Shown here: in pieces, positions 21,978 through 35,200 of the stretch | Numbering within the stretch: position 1 is the stretch's first letter | How the letters are laid out: the number at the start of each line of letters is the position of its first letter | Assembly: GCF_036884655.1 (NCBI RefSeq) | Contig: NC_088345.1 | Coordinates: forward strand, 29,393,001 to 29,457,000 | DNA from: Musa acuminata AAA Group | Lineage: Eukaryota > Streptophyta > Magnoliopsida > Zingiberales > Musaceae | DNA: 64,000 bases | Direction of reading: 5' to 3' | Notes under the pieces: generated by a model | The model's input: the letters and a program-made list of their open reading frames with translations, nothing else | What the model was told of the DNA's origin: nothing | Databases searched by the model: none | Translations under genes and position numbers: made by a program

Positions 21978-23262
21978 TATTGAATCTCAGACTTTGATGA
22001 TGAAATCAATTTTAAATTGTTTGATCTAATCCATATGTTGAGAAAAGTGTGCAGGATTAACTACAATAGCAGTACGACATAAAGCAAATGTTGTGCTAAA
22101 GTCAAGATCGAGACTTTGTTGAGAATTCGAGAGTTCATCGGAAGTCCGAACGTTTGTCAGAAGTTTTGCCAGAATGAACCGAGAAGTCAAAGAGCTTGCC
22201 AAAGAAGCTTATCGAAACTCACCAAGAAGATCATGTAAAGTCTAGGAGCTCGTCGGGAGTCCGTCGGAATATTACCGAGAGATCGTCGGAAGTTCGCCCC
22301 AAGCTCGCCGGAAGAACATTTGATATACCGAAACAAGAATGCCTTGTTAAGTGTCTTAATTATTATACTTGGAACTTAAATTGAGTTAGGATTGAGAGGT
22401 AATCCCACTAACTCAGTTAGGGGTCAATTGGGCCTTTAATAAGGCTGAATTGGGCCATATTGAATAGCCCATTCAACACCTGAAACTAAGGCCGGTGGTG
22501 GCATCGCTTGGGACTCGAACTCCCAGGTGTTCTGGGCGGTGGTACCGTCGGCAGTTAATGTTGCCAACGGTGGTACCACCCCTGTCAGGTGGTGGTACCA
22601 CGGGAGCTCATCTCCGAGCTCTATCAAGCGATCATACCACCCAGACTGGGTAGTGGTACCACCTAATGTCAGAGTGACAAGCGGTGGTACTACTCAGTAA
22701 TGGCGGTGGTACTGCTAGTACCCCGAAAAACCGGAATGAGATACTTTTTTGCTCTAATTTTGAAGCCATTAGGGCCTATAAATATCCCACCCTTTTCCGC
22801 ATGAAAGGGCATGAAAGTATTAATATAATCTTGAATTCTTAGGGTGTTAAAGTGTTATAAAAGTGAGAAGAGTCCTCCCCTCCCTCTCTTAGCTTTATAA
22901 CCATCTAAGAAAGAGGAACGAGGCTTATAAGAGTTATCTCCTAAACCCGACAAAAGGAGAAAAAGCTGTAAAAGGTGGTTGATTTTCGCCTATTGAAAGA
23001 AGACCATTAGTGGACATTGGTGACCTCGACGATATAGGAATCAGAAGTGGATTGTAGGTCACAACGACCGAACCACTCTAATTTCTAGTTTGCATTTCTA
23101 TTTGAGCAATTTACATTACTGCAATCTTCCTCAACCTTCTCTTTACACTCTTATGAATACCGTCAAGTTTAATATCTTTCCGAAACAGATTTAATCGAAA
23201 CCAATATTTTCAGAAATCAACGATTTTATCACTGTACTAATTCACCCCCCTTGATCCTAACA
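21978..23262 (+). repeat. X-family 3' LTR
   Basis: 1285 bp from TATTGAATCTCAG to TGATCCTAACA. It has the CGGAAG/CTCGCC segment (about 22130-22320), GC palindromes (about 22490-22730), a CCTATAAATATCC promoter box (about 22775-22788) and a C-tract near the end. It abuts decayed Gypsy sequence at 23263. Confidence 0.85.
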
Positions 23263-24900
23263 ATTATGTGCATCGACCATTTAAAAGTCTCTTCGCTCTC
23301 ATTGTTGAGATAAAAAAAGATTGATGTCTTTTCTTTAGAACCGGCAAATATAAACTTTACTGACCCTAGAGGTTAAAATACTACTATCTTCTTATTATAA
23401 TAAATGAATGCATGATATTTAGACAATCAGTCCATACCCAATATAATATCAAAATCTTATATATTTAATATTATTAGATTTATAATTAATTCTTTGTAGG
23501 TAATCTGAATTAGATAAGATCTCAATCTTTGACTTGAATACATTATATCGCTTGATGAAATAACTATGTAATATATCACATCTAGTGCTTAAGATTGATT
23601 GTCTAATTTCTCCACATAAGCTAGTGATACAAAAGAATGTGTGGTGTTAGAATCAATTAATGCATGCAATGAAATGTTATAAATAAATATCTCACCTAAA
23701 ATTATTGATGAGCTAGCCTCTACTTCTATCTTGGTCATCACAAAGACCTTGTCCGATACTATTTTTTTGTTACAATGAGATTATTATGTAGTTCCTTGCT
23801 AAATATTTTGGCTTTCCACACCAAAAATATAGTCCTTTACCTTTAAGGCATTCCTTTATATAATACTTTCCATATTTAGGACAAGTGGGTCTTTGCGTTT
23901 AAGATGATTGAGATTGGAATGTTTGACCAATTTTTCCTTATGTAGGCCAATTGGGCTACTCCTATTGCTGTCCTTGACCTGAGTGTCATTTTTTTTTACA
24001 ATCTAGAATTTGATCCTTCCTTAGCATATCATGGCTACGGTGCATCTATTGGATCTAAAAAATTCATTGCTCAACCTCCTCTACCTCCAATGCTTTAATA
24101 GCTACTAGAGAATAGGGAATATCTAGGGCATTCTTTGTCATCTTCACATCTCAATAAATTTTGCTCTGAGTCCTTTTAGAAATTGATCCACCCTCAAGAT
24201 ATTAGTGCTAATCATGTGTGGTGCAAATTGGGCTAACTCCTCGAACTTTTTGATGTAATCCATCACCGATTAGCCTTTTTATTTTAGGTTAACAAATTCT
24301 ACCATTTTGATTGATTGGTGGATTACACTGAAATACTTTTGATAAAAGATCTCCTTGAATCATTTTCAAATTATTTGTTTGGCATCTACAATCTCCCTTT
24401 TTACATCCCACTAGTGACCCCTTCTTACATCCTACTAGTGACAAGCATCTTTTCACAATATATAAGTCACACAAATAACTTTATATTTATTTGTAATCCT
24501 TGCAAACTCAAATTTTTTTTTAATATTTCTTATCAACTCTTTAGTCATTTGTGGATATGTATCACTTTCAAAAATTAGTGAATCATTTTTCCTAAACCTC
24601 TCACTTGTTAATACTACAACATCATATCCTCGAGCTACTACCGGCATTGTCACTTATCCTCAGGCCAATAATTGCTCCAATTATCTAGATTGCCTCTACC
24701 AACTTTGTTAACCTATTAATCACTAGATCTCCTTTGATCTCTCTATGTGAATATCTTTCTACTATCAGGAGTCTTCTCTCGAACACTACTAGAGCTACTA
24801 GCTTGCCCTCTGATTCTCATGATATCTTTATGATTAATCCCAAGTTTTTCATACCCTAGCTACCAAGTATAAGTATAAGACATCAAATAATAATAAGAAA
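23263..24900 (-). pseudogene. Tekay-like Gypsy gag-protease remnant
   Basis: Read on the minus strand, from high to low coordinates: a retrotransposon gag segment (MDYIKKFEELAQFAPHMIS then VDQFLKGLRAK, about 24180-24265); a zinc-knuckle remnant (CLKGKGLYFWCGKPKYLA, about 23800-23880); a protease beginning ALIDSNTTHSFVSLAYVEKL (about 23605-23665) with D-S-N where D-S-G is expected; and the protease end ILGMDWLSKYHA (about 23420-23460). Stops and frameshifts are frequent. The copy is cut at 23263 by the X-family LTR, so RT, RNase H and integrase are missing. The order and motifs are those of plant chromoviruses of the Tekay/Del type. Confidence 0.72.
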
Positions 24901-24994
24901 ATTAATGCAAATCAATTATTAAAACTTATAGGATAGTTAAGTAGTGTATCCCATGCTTTTGCAGATATAGATAGTCTACAAGATTTATGACCTG

Positions 24995-25012
24995 AGCTCT
25001 AATACCATAACT
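24995..25012 (-). promoter_or_regulatory. Decayed Gypsy primer-binding site
   Basis: The minus strand reads TTATGGTATTAGAGCTCAGG right after an LTR-like end, one change from TGGTATCAGAGC. Confidence 0.6.
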
Positions 25013-27500
25013 TGTAATACACTACTCTTAGTCCCACCCATACCCTACATGTATGATTAATGTAGGATGTCACATTTCTATTTTCATTATTACTATCAAT
25101 ATGAGTATAGCGGAAAGTAAACAATCTTAAAATTAAAATATACTAATTACAAAACAAAATGATAGGGTTTCACTTATACATAATGTTTTTGAAACCTATA
25201 CATATTTATATAATCTAACCAAAGAAAAACATAAACATAACAAATCTAAAATTTATATACACAAAATGCACATAGGTTGTCATCTATATCTACACTGGCA
25301 TAGGTTTACACGTACTCACTTCCCTACCGAATCACTTGAGTAGGGTACTAGTATCCTAACTTGTAAAATAAGATCTATAGTGAGTAATCACTCAGTAAGT
25401 ATAAGCGTTGCTAGCTTTATTCAGATGAGCAAGTATCATGTCATGTATACAATATTTCAAAATTATTAGTATAAGACATTTAATAGTAAACCCCTCATCT
25501 TATAACTTTTAGCAAGCATAACCCTACAACAAAGTATATGCAAAATAAAAAATTAAAATTCTATGATGAAATAATTTAAAATACTTATATGCACATATAG
25601 GAAGCATAGTAAATTCATGGACTTTTACACCCCATATCATAACATATACATGCACTCTCACATTGCACATCATCGTAATATATATGTGCACTCTCACATC
25701 ACACGTTATATTATGTACCTACAATCCTATACCGCACGACATATTATATATATGCACTCCTACACCATAAGTCATCATAATATATACGTGTACTATTACA
25801 TCGCATACTATAATATATATGTGTACTTCTACACCGCACATCATAATATATTATGTGTGCTCCCACATAACATATCATAATACTTCTATCTTATATTATA
25901 GAAAACATATCATCATATATACATACATACATACAAGATATTTTTATTATAATTCATATATTTTTATACTTACAAAATATATACATTCACATTTAGCTCA
26001 TGACTAGATCATGATGATCATATTCATTGAACATACTTTTCAAAATATATTACACATACGATAACTTATACGACCATTATTTTACAATCAATTAAACTTA
26101 TACTTATCTAATTGAACTTAAAAACAAAGATACCAATGAAAGTCCAAGTTTTTTAAAGATCGAGTATGCCAGAGAATGATACACCTATCAAATTGGGAGC
26201 ATATGGTCACAAAGCACCTTCATTAAGAACCTTGCCTCTCGAATATTGATTTATAATAATTCATAGCAATAGTTCATAGAAAAAGTATGATAAAATATCT
26301 TATCATATAAACTATACTAAACCTAAAAGTTGATCCAAATTTCATCACTAATTTTCTAACAATTCACTCTATAACTAAATTAACTAGTTAGTATCAATCA
26401 AACTATCATATAATTCTTTGAACAAATTTTACTTCACTATTCTAGGTGACCAAATGATTTTTAATTATCATAAAATTTAATAAAAACTAAGAGACATATA
26501 AAACTAAATACATACACAATTTTAACTACAAACAGAATCATTTGAAGGCTAAACGACTCTCCTAATTCAACTTTTTATACTTATTCTATTGTGTTAAAAT
26601 TGGGTTAGGACTATCTAAGCTTATAAATCTTATAACTTAGTGTACAGTAGTGATATTCAATTAATTCTAAATCTATAAAACTTTAACGAAACCTTTTAAG
26701 ATATATCAAAAGGATAGAGCCAAATCAAATTCTTAACAGGGTCAATTCAGCTTGAATAAAATCTTTTCTCAGAAAATAAGAGATTTTGAGTACTTCATAT
26801 TGGGACAGTAATAACTCTATGTACCAATTTCAAATTAAAGTAATACTAGAGGTCTAAGAATCATAAAAGATTTATACAAAATATATCTAAAAATCAAAGA
26901 TAAATTCTAAATCTACATGACTCAAAAGTAGCTGAAAATGTCTGACTATAATTTATAAAACTAAAACCCTAGGTATAGCAAGGGAAGAATTGAGTTTTTC
27001 TTACCTCAATCTTCCTTAGAGCTAGGGTTTCATAGTCTCTATGAGAAAAGCTAAGAGAATGGCTAAAGAAGGAGAGAATGGGTCATGGGTTATCCTATTG
27101 ATAAAGAGGATGAGGCTAAAATAAAATACAAGTGCTTAAAATGTTACCTTGAAGTCTAAGGTTTAATCTCATTAGGCATCATTTTAAGTGTTTGTTTTTC
27201 TTTTACTAATATAATTATAAGGTTATAGAAACCTCAATTAAGTCTAATTTGGTTTGACAAGGATGATCTTTTTGGTCTAAACTCATTATTCAATCACACT
27301 TATGTATCTCTATTTAATTTTTTATTACTCCATCTATGCCTAAGTAGCTTATGATCCTCTACATATATAATATTTAAAACTCAAACTCATTCAAGCCTTG
27401 AGATTCATTTAAAATTGATTAAATTTTAATCATCACTTCTAGTCTCTATATACATACTTATTATCATAACTTAATCTTATATTTAAGTCTGACATTATAC
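25013..27500 (-). repeat. Decayed long Gypsy LTR (Tekay-like), approximate end
   Basis: The inner end (TGTATTACA on the minus strand) abuts the PBS at 25013. The text up to about 27500 has the same general plan as the 2.7-kb solo LTR at 57903-60629: an AT-rich body with a short minisatellite and a purine-rich segment near 27000-27100. The outer end is not clear, so the upper coordinate is approximate. No genes are seen in it. Confidence 0.5.
25630..25890. repeat. About 43-bp minisatellite
   Basis: Five to six degenerate copies of a unit like CACATCATAATATATATGTG followed by CACTCCTACAC. The ORFs across it are translations of the repeat and not genes. Confidence 0.7.
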
Positions 27501-28690
27501 TTTAGCTTATTACGCTATGCTTGATATAAATATTAACATTTATGCATTTTCAACTAACATTCCATAGAACATTGAGAAAGAAATATTTAAAAAGCATGTA
27601 TTTCAATTTAAAAGTAAAAAACATAAGCATATCATTTATTGTATTTAAAAAATATAGACATTACAAATGATATTACTAAGTGAGCGTAACATATACATAT
27701 TATTTGTGCTTCTATTGATATACTAGTTATAGTTGTGAGACTTGTACTCTTCCTCCTCGTTCCCTTCTTAACCTTATTCTCTCGTCTTACGTATAGACCT
27801 TATTTTTTTATTATTTTTATTAATAAATTATTTATTGATTTATATGAATTCTTATGTTGACTGGTATGTATCACTGTATATCCTCTTTATCAAGAAAAAA
27901 AGATGACATGTGAAGTCGTTATTCCTCTATATATAACATATTTCAGTAAAAAAAAAAATATTTATGCATAGGTCCAATTATTTAGAAAATTTAGAATGAT
28001 TTTTGTGATTAAATTTTTTTGAGGATGCAAGTCCAATTGGATAAAAATTTTGGTTAGGTTCAATTAGACTAAATTGATTTACTAAACATAATCGATTTAT
28101 TTAAATATATATTAAATTATTTAAAATTAAAAATTAATTAATCGAACCAAATTAATTGGTTTTGAACAGATTAGATTAGATAGTTTTAAAATAGTTCTGG
28201 TTTGGAGTATTTTTCTTGAATTGAACCTAATTATTTTTTTAGTTAGAGTTGGTTGGATTCAAATATCTTTGAATCCCCTAATTACCCCTAATTATATCTG
28301 TTATTATAGACTCATTTGTTCTTCTTCTTTCTAAACCTTGTTATACTTTTCTGATTAAAAACTCTAGTATTGTCAAAGGCAATATTTTTTCATATGAAAT
28401 CTAAATTGATAACAAAAATCTCCTAACTTTATTCTTCCTAGAAGCTTTTGTTTTTGAAGCTAATCTCTGATATGAATATCAATGCAAAGTTCTCCAACTT
28501 GGTTGGAACATTTTATATTATCTTTCTCTCCACCTTCGTTTCTAAGGGTAGTTAAATCTTGATTTGGTTAAGTTTGGAAAGGATGGTATCATTGTACCAT
28601 CTGAAGTGGGTCATTGTTTTACATCTTAATCTAATCTTATAAGTCGTTCGTATATTTTTCTCATAAATGTCTTGGTTATCACCTGTAAAG
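27501..28690. other. AT-rich DNA, nothing recognised
   Basis: AT-rich, with poly-T and poly-A tracts and no supported coding sequence. The outer end of the decayed LTR may extend into its first part. Confidence 0.4.
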
Positions 28691-28692
28691 TG

Positions 28693-28708
28693 ATAAATAA
28701 ATAAATAA

Positions 28709-28775
<67 letters not shown>
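28693..28775. repeat. (AAAT)n then (AT)n microsatellite
   Basis: ATAA-type repeats at 28693-28713 pass into about 31 AT dinucleotides at 28713-28774. The minus-strand frame over it gives only Ile-Tyr repeats. Confidence 0.95.
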
Positions 28776-28779
<4 letters not shown>

Positions 28780-29039
28780 AGGAGAGTCACTAAGCAGTTT
28801 GAGCTGGTTCTGCTAAAGTCTCTCCCATCTGGGTCAGATTTTACCGTTTCCAAGTCATGTCTTTTGATTGATGGTGAGATAATTATCCCACCAAACTTAA
28901 ATCTGGCCACTAAAGCCATAGCATGCCAACAAAATTTCTTTTAGAATTTCCATTTGCTCTATAGACCTTTACAAATATTATTATTATTATTTTGCTAAAT
29001 ATTATAATTTGTTGACACACAGTTATAACCTGATATTAT

Positions 29040-29258
29040 GTGAAACCGTCAATATTCCATTCGACAATTGATTTTCCATCAAATGTTACTTCAGAAACAT
29101 CTCTTATCTCTTCGAATTATAGATGGACATGGGTTGGTCTGCTTCTTATTCTAGAGGTTGGTACAGTTCTAAACGCAGTAATTTTGTTGAGCTCATCGAC
29201 TTGTATATTTTCTTCTGATTCATTATCGGTATGGCCATCAGATTCAGATTCAGGCATA

Positions 29259-29295
<37 letters not shown>

Positions 29296-29640
29296 TTAAT
29301 TAATTATATATATATATATATATATATAATTTGGTAACTCCATTCATCAATTCTTTCATAAGATCATCTGACATCAGTTTTCCTAATTTGATGTTGGGGT
29401 CAAGAGTGTGGTACAAATTTTGGAGAAATACTCCTAGAGACCATGGGTTTTAGTAGTAGTATTCCGAATTCCACTACTTTCTTCTACATCTTTTTGTTTT
29501 CCTAGAGACCATGTAACAATTTTTCAATCCTATCCGTTTGTTTTCCTATAATCTGTAGTGACGCATTTGCAAAATTTTGCTGTTCCATGATTTGATTAAT
29601 GTCTTCACCCTTTCCAAGTGTCTGCCAAACATATATCTCT
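29040..29640 (-). pseudogene. Possible pararetrovirus-like or retroelement ORF remnant
   Basis: The minus strand reads scattered protein-like pieces: MEQQNFANASLQI and a following Gln/Lys-rich stretch (about 29520-29590), SRSISPKFVPHS (about 29405-29445), an acidic SESDGHTDNESEENI stretch (about 29205-29255) and VTFDGKSIVEWNIDGF (about 29038-29085). The last resembles the FxGxxxxEWNIDG signature I recall from caulimovirid-type polyproteins in plant genomes. The remnant has several stops and is split by an AT microsatellite. No RT or RNase H part was found. The family assignment is tentative. Confidence 0.3.
29256..29329. repeat. (AT)n microsatellite with AATT core
   Basis: Two AT runs flank an ATTAATTAATTAATT core. 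Confidence 0.95.
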
Positions 29641-30040
29641 TTTCATCCTTGTAAAATAATTGATTTAAAGGGAGGATGGACACTTTCTATTTCTTTCCCT
29701 CTTGCAGGTTTCCTAGAGTTCGAGATCTGTCTTCGAGGTAGGACTTCCAACATACCTTCCGAGGTTTTCAGATAATATATTTCAAACCAGTCGGAGAAAA
29801 ACATATTTCTCTTTTCATCCCTCATTTGATTATACCACGGTTGCCTTACGGTAGTTCTCTTTTATTCTTCTATGGCCTCATTTGATCATACTTTCTGAGG
29901 TTTCCAGATAATATATTTCATGCTCGTCGGAGAAAATATATTTATTTTTTCAACCCTCGTTTAATCATATCACTTTTATGAGGTTTTCAAATAAAATATT
30001 TCACAGCAGTGGCGAAAATATATTTCTCTTTCGTCTCTGT
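29640..30040. repeat. Short tandem repeats around GAGGTTTTCAGATAATATATT
   Basis: Three diverged copies (about 29758, 29897 and 29970) share GAGGTTTCCAGATAATA, then GTCGGAGAAAATATATTTC and a CATCCCTCATTTGAT-like tail. No gene is supported. Confidence 0.6.
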
Positions 30041-30416
30041 TTGTTTTTTTTACTCATTTTCTTTACGATGGAAGTCTTTTCTTAGTATTAAGAATAGATA
30101 ATTTGACACACAAAAAAACAGAAAAAGAGGATACTAGATGGAACATTTGAGTCAACCCTATTTGATACCCTTAAATATGTTAAAGCTTCTCTAAGTTTAA
30201 GTCTAAATTAATTCACAAAAATATGTATATTAATTTAGAAAAATAAGATGATTTAGAGACTATTGTTTTAGATGTAATTCTTATTTTCCAAATTAGTGAA
30301 TCAATTTACCCTATATTAGTCAGATATGTTTTATAATAATATGTATAATATGTATATTGATGAAATTGATAAATCCTCCACCTATATTCTAAGACATTAT
30401 ATTTCTAGTTGATGGT
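30041..30416. other. AT-rich target region of Gypsy C
   Basis: No coding or structural signal. It ends in ATGGT (30412-30416), one copy of Gypsy C's target duplication. Confidence 0.6.
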
Positions 30417-30809
30417 TGTTAGAACCTTGCAGATTCTAAACTTGGGGTTGATCTCTTTAGAGGATCGACCTCATTGGAACTCTATAAAGGTTCCTCCCTC
30501 TAAATTGCTGCTCAAAGGCAGTAGAAAAGATTCATATATTGCTTATAAAAAGAGAAGGAATACATAACTATTTATAGGGCTTCTAAACCCTAACTCCTAA
30601 TAGGACTCCTACTCAAGACTCCTACTTCTAACCAATTCCTAATAGGGCTCCTACTTAAGACTTCTATTCCTTTACAACTCCTAATTCTTCTCTAAGAAAC
30701 AACCTCTTAACCCTAGTCGGCCTCTTCACCTCTTTAATAGGGGTCGGCTTAGGTAGGTTTTACATGAATGTCCCTCTCAATTAGGACTCTCCTAGCTAGA
30801 GGTCTAACA
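30417..30809 (-). repeat. Gypsy C 3' LTR
   Basis: TGTTAGACCTC to GGTTCTAACA on the minus strand, similar to the A LTR but without its terminal 64-bp duplication. A purine tract (AAGAGGGCGAG) follows at about 30811-30825. Confidence 0.88.
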
Positions 30810-31574
30810 GACTCGCCCTCTTAAAATCAGCCTTGTCCTCGAGGTTAATGATTCATGAATTCTGAGAATTTGATCTTCAAGTTGTCATAGTTCTCCCAAG
30901 TGACATCTTCTATTGGTAGGTTCCCCCACTGTATTAGCACTTCAGTAGTAGGTCGTAGTTGTCGAGTCATGATCCGTCGATCAATAATGGCACTTGGCTG
31001 GGTCTGGAGTTCTCCTTAGGTAGTCATATTTGGTGGGTGGCTTTGGGTTGTCTCTAAGTACCTATTTACAACTTCCGTCTGGCCATCGATTTGTGGGTGA
31101 TATGCCGTACTCCTTTTCAATTTAGTACCTTGCATATGGAATAACTTTGTCCAAAATCTGCTCGTGAAGATGCAAGTAGAATTTCTCACAAGCATAATGC
31201 GTCAATGTAATTCTTTTTGAGTCCCAATTGTAATGAGCCATGGAGCTTGGTGCTTCCTCCAATTTTTTTATGATCTTATTGGTCTCCGAATCTTCCTGCC
31301 ATTCCATCTTAATATCCTCAAGGAAGTCGCTGGTCGAAAGTAAAATGGCCAAAAATTCAGCTTGCTCAGATAGTTGCGAAAGCGCATCTACAACAATATT
31401 CTCTTTCCATTTTTTGTAAGTTATTTCATAATCAAATCTAGGAAGTTTTGTTACCCATTTTTGCTGCTCAAGGGATAATATATTTTGCTCCAAAAAGTAC
31501 TTGAGGCTTTTATGGTAGGTTTTAATTTGAAATCATCGACCGATCAAGTAGGGTCTCCACCTTGTTGCTGCGTG
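30810..31574 (-). pseudogene. Gypsy C RNase H end, integrase remnant and chromodomain-like tail
   Basis: 31493-31122 reads the RNase H end and linker (EQQKWVTKLPRFDYEI, then ALSQLSEQAEFLA) and a short piece of the integrase N-terminal region. This joins directly to the far end of the integrase ([10 protein letters not shown], then [14 protein letters not shown], about 31070-31140). The DDE catalytic core between them is missing. A tail with EVLIQWGNLPIEDVTWE (about 30890-30945) resembles a chromodomain. The junction is the same as in Gypsy A at 9490-9540. Confidence 0.8.
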
Positions 31575-31579
31575 CACAA

Positions 31580-32272
31580 TGTTGGGAAGAAACCTGTTAA
31601 TGCGGAATAATTCTTTTCCCTCTTTGTGTATCAAAATAGGTTCCTCATCAAAATATCAACTTGATATCAAAATGCTAATATCAATCAGCACAGCATAAAC
31701 AATAGAGCAATAAATCAATCACACAGTGAGACCAAATCTTTTTAACGTGGAAAACCCAATGTGGGAAAAACCACGGGACCGCAGTCCACCTCAAACTTCC
31801 ACTATCAATAATAATGATAACAGGTTACAGTAGGTCTTCTCTAGAATAACTAGAGGATCAGAATAACATCAAGATCATAGATCTTGGCTCAAGAATAGCA
31901 TATCTTCATCACATAGGATGGATCTCCTCAAAAGATAATTATAGGTCTCACGGAGTGGATATCGTAGGAAAGTACCTTAGAGAGGGTAAACTGTAGATCA
32001 ACACCGTTAGGATTGTAGAGTTTGCTGCAAGGATTCTCCACATAAAATTTGGGCCGAAACTGACAACGTTTGGCCACAGATCGTCAAGCAGAAAACTCAG
32101 AAACCTAATCTTTCTCTCCTTATTTCTCTCTCCTCTTTCCTCGGTCGTCGCACGCTGCACTCTCACTGTGCACGCTGCACGCTCACTCAATTTTGCCCTT
32201 TCTCTCTTGATTTCTTTGATTTGGGCTGATGGCCCAAATTTGTCCAAGTCCACATATGGGTTGGACCCAACA
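31580..32272 (-). repeat. Copia D 3' LTR
   Basis: 693 bp. The polypurine tract AGAGGGGGAGAAT lies at about 32273-32286, immediately upstream on the minus strand. Confidence 0.95.
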
Positions 32273-32288
32273 ATTCTCCCCCTCTAGC

Positions 32289-35200
32289 TCATATGGTGGG
32301 TTGTACCAAGCCCGCTCTTCGCCTACATGCTTCAAGCTTCTCCTTAGGCAAAGACTTTGTCAACATATCTGAACCATTATCATTGGTATGCACCTTTTCC
32401 AACTGTAATTCTTTCATCTCAAGCACATCACGAATCCAGTGATATCTCACATCAATATGCTTGGATTTAGAATGGTATGTTGAATTCTTGGAGAGGTGAA
32501 TGGCGCTCTGACTATCACAGTAAACAGTATATACTTCCTGTTTCAAGCCCAATTCCTGTAGAAACTTTTTCATTCATAAAGTTTCCTTACAGGCTTCAGT
32601 AACTGCTATGTATTCTGCTTCTGTGGTTGATAGAGCAACACACTTCTATAACTTAGACTGCCAAGAGACTGCTCCTCCTGCAAATGTCATCAAGAATCCT
32701 GAAGTGGACTTCCTGGAATCAGTATCACCTGCCATGTCTGCATCTGTGTAGCCTTCTAACATAGGTTCATCATTGCCAAAACATAAACACAACCTGGAAG
32801 TACCTCTTAGATATCTTAATATCCATTTCACTGCTGCCCAATGTTCCTTTCCAGGATTAGAGAGAAATCGGCTGACAACTCCAACTGCATGAGCTATATC
32901 TGGCCTAGTACAAACCATAGCATACATCAAACTGCCTACTGCAGATGAGTAAGGCACTTTGGACATTTCTTCTTTTTCTTTCTCACTTGTAGGACATTGT
33001 TTCGAACTCAGTTTGAAATGACCTGCAAGTGGAGAACAAACTGCTTTGGCTTTACTCATATTGAATCTTTCAAGAACCTTTTCAATGTAAGTCTCCTGAG
33101 ATAGCCAAATCTTCATTTTCTTCCTATCACGAAGAATCTTCATGCCAAGTATTTGTTTCACCGATCCTAAGTCTTTCATGGCAAAAGACTTACTTAGCTC
33201 TCTTTTAAGCTTTCCAATTTTTCCAACATCATGGCCAACAATCAGCATATCATCAACATATAGCAGTAAAATAATAAAATCATCATCTGAAAATTTCTTC
33301 ATAAACACACAATGATCAGATGTGGTTCTATCATACCCTTGGCTCATCATAAAGGAATCAAACTTCTTGTACCACTGTCTAGGTGCCTGTTTGAGTCCAT
33401 ATAAGCTTTTCCTAAGCTTACATACCAGATTTTCTTTTCCCTTGACTTTGAAACCTTCTGGTTGCTCCATGTAAATTTCTTCTTCTAAGTCACCATGAAG
33501 AAATGCTGTTTTTACATCAAGTTGCTCAACTTCTAAATTCAAGCGGGCAGCCAAACCAAGAACAACTCGGATAGAGGACATTTTTACAACCGGAGAAAAT
33601 ATTTCTTCAAAGTCAATACCTTTCTTCTGACTGAATCCTTTCACAACTAGTCGTGCCTTGTATCTTTGTTGTGAGCTATTATTTTCAGTCTTCAATTTAT
33701 AAACCCACTTATTCTTGAGAGCTTTCTTCTCTTTCGGCAGCTTTACCAAGTCATAGGTGTGGTTCTCAAGCAAGGATCTCATCTCTTCTTGCATGGCTTT
33801 AACCCACTCACTCTTATTCTCATGTAGAATAGCTTCTTGGTAAGTTTCTGGCTCTCCCCCGTCAGTAAGCATAACATACTCATGTGGAGGATATCTGGTA
33901 GAGGGTTGTCGCTCTCTAGTGGATCTTCTCAATGAAATCTCAACTGGTGGTGGAGGTAGCTGTTTAGTTGGTTCAGAATCATCAACTGTAGGTGTATCAT
34001 CACTAGTATTCTCACCATAATCTTCTTGTTCATCTCCCCCATGATCATCATGAACTACAGGTGAAGGAACTGGACACAAACTCCAAGGAATATAAACAGA
34101 GGTTTCTGGCTTCTCAACATTATCACCATCATCAAACAATTGGTCTTCAAGAAACACAACATCTCTGCTTCTAATAATCTTCTTGTTCACTGGATCCCAT
34201 AATCTGTACCCAAACTCTTCATGACCATATCCCAAGAAGATACATGCTTTTGCCTTATTATCAAGCTTGTACCTCTCATCTTTGGGAATATGAACAAATG
34301 CTTTACACCCAAAGACTCTCAAATGATTATAAGATATATCTTTTCCTCTCCATACTCTCTCTGGAACATCACCTTGCAGAGAAACTGATGGAGAAAGATT
34401 TATCAGGTCAACTGTAGTTCTCATAGCCTCCCCCCAAAATGACTTCGGTAACTTGGCGTGAGAAAGCATACACCTAATCCTTTCTTCAATGGTTCTATTC
34501 ATCCTTTCTGCCACACCGTTCTGCTGAGGAGTTTTAGGAACTGTTTTCTCAAGCCTGATACCATGGAACCTGCAATAATTCTCAAAAGGACCCCTGTACT
34601 CGCCACCATTATCTGATCGAACACACTTTAGCTTTCTATCAGTTTCTCTTTCAACATTGACATGAAACTCCTTGAAAGCATCGAGTACCTGGTCTTTAGA
34701 TTTCAAAGCAAAAGCCCAAACTTTTCTAGAATAGTCATCAATAAAAGTAACAAAATAAAGAGCACCTCCAAGAGTTCTAGTTTGCATAGTACAGACATCA
34801 GTATGAACTAAATCAATAACATCAGATCTTCTAGATGATGGATATGTCTGAAATGCAACTCTATGTATTTTTCCAACTAAGCAATGATCACAAGATTTAA
34901 GAGATGTACCTTGCAACTCTGGTAAGAACTGCTTTCTAGCAAGAGTTTGAAGTTCCTTCTCGCTGATATGTCCAAGCCTCTTATGCCAAAGATCTATACT
35001 TTCACCTTTTCGAATTGCATTAATCTCTCCTTTGTGTAGCTTAGCTTCCATGACATAAAAAGGGTTAATCTTCTTTCCTTTTGCCACAATTAGAGAACCT
35101 TTAGTGAGTTTCCATTTACTTTCACCAAAATAATGTGCAAAGCCCTCATCATCAAGTCTACCTGTAGATATCAAGTTAAGACGAATATCTGGAACATGCC

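Noticed and set aside
25617..26007. His/Tyr-rich ORFs
   Set aside because: They are translations of the 43-bp minisatellite and the adjoining ATAC repeats.
28626..28919. Minus-strand ORF of 97 residues ending in Ile-Tyr repeats
   Set aside because: A third of it is an (AT)n microsatellite. The rest matches no family I know.
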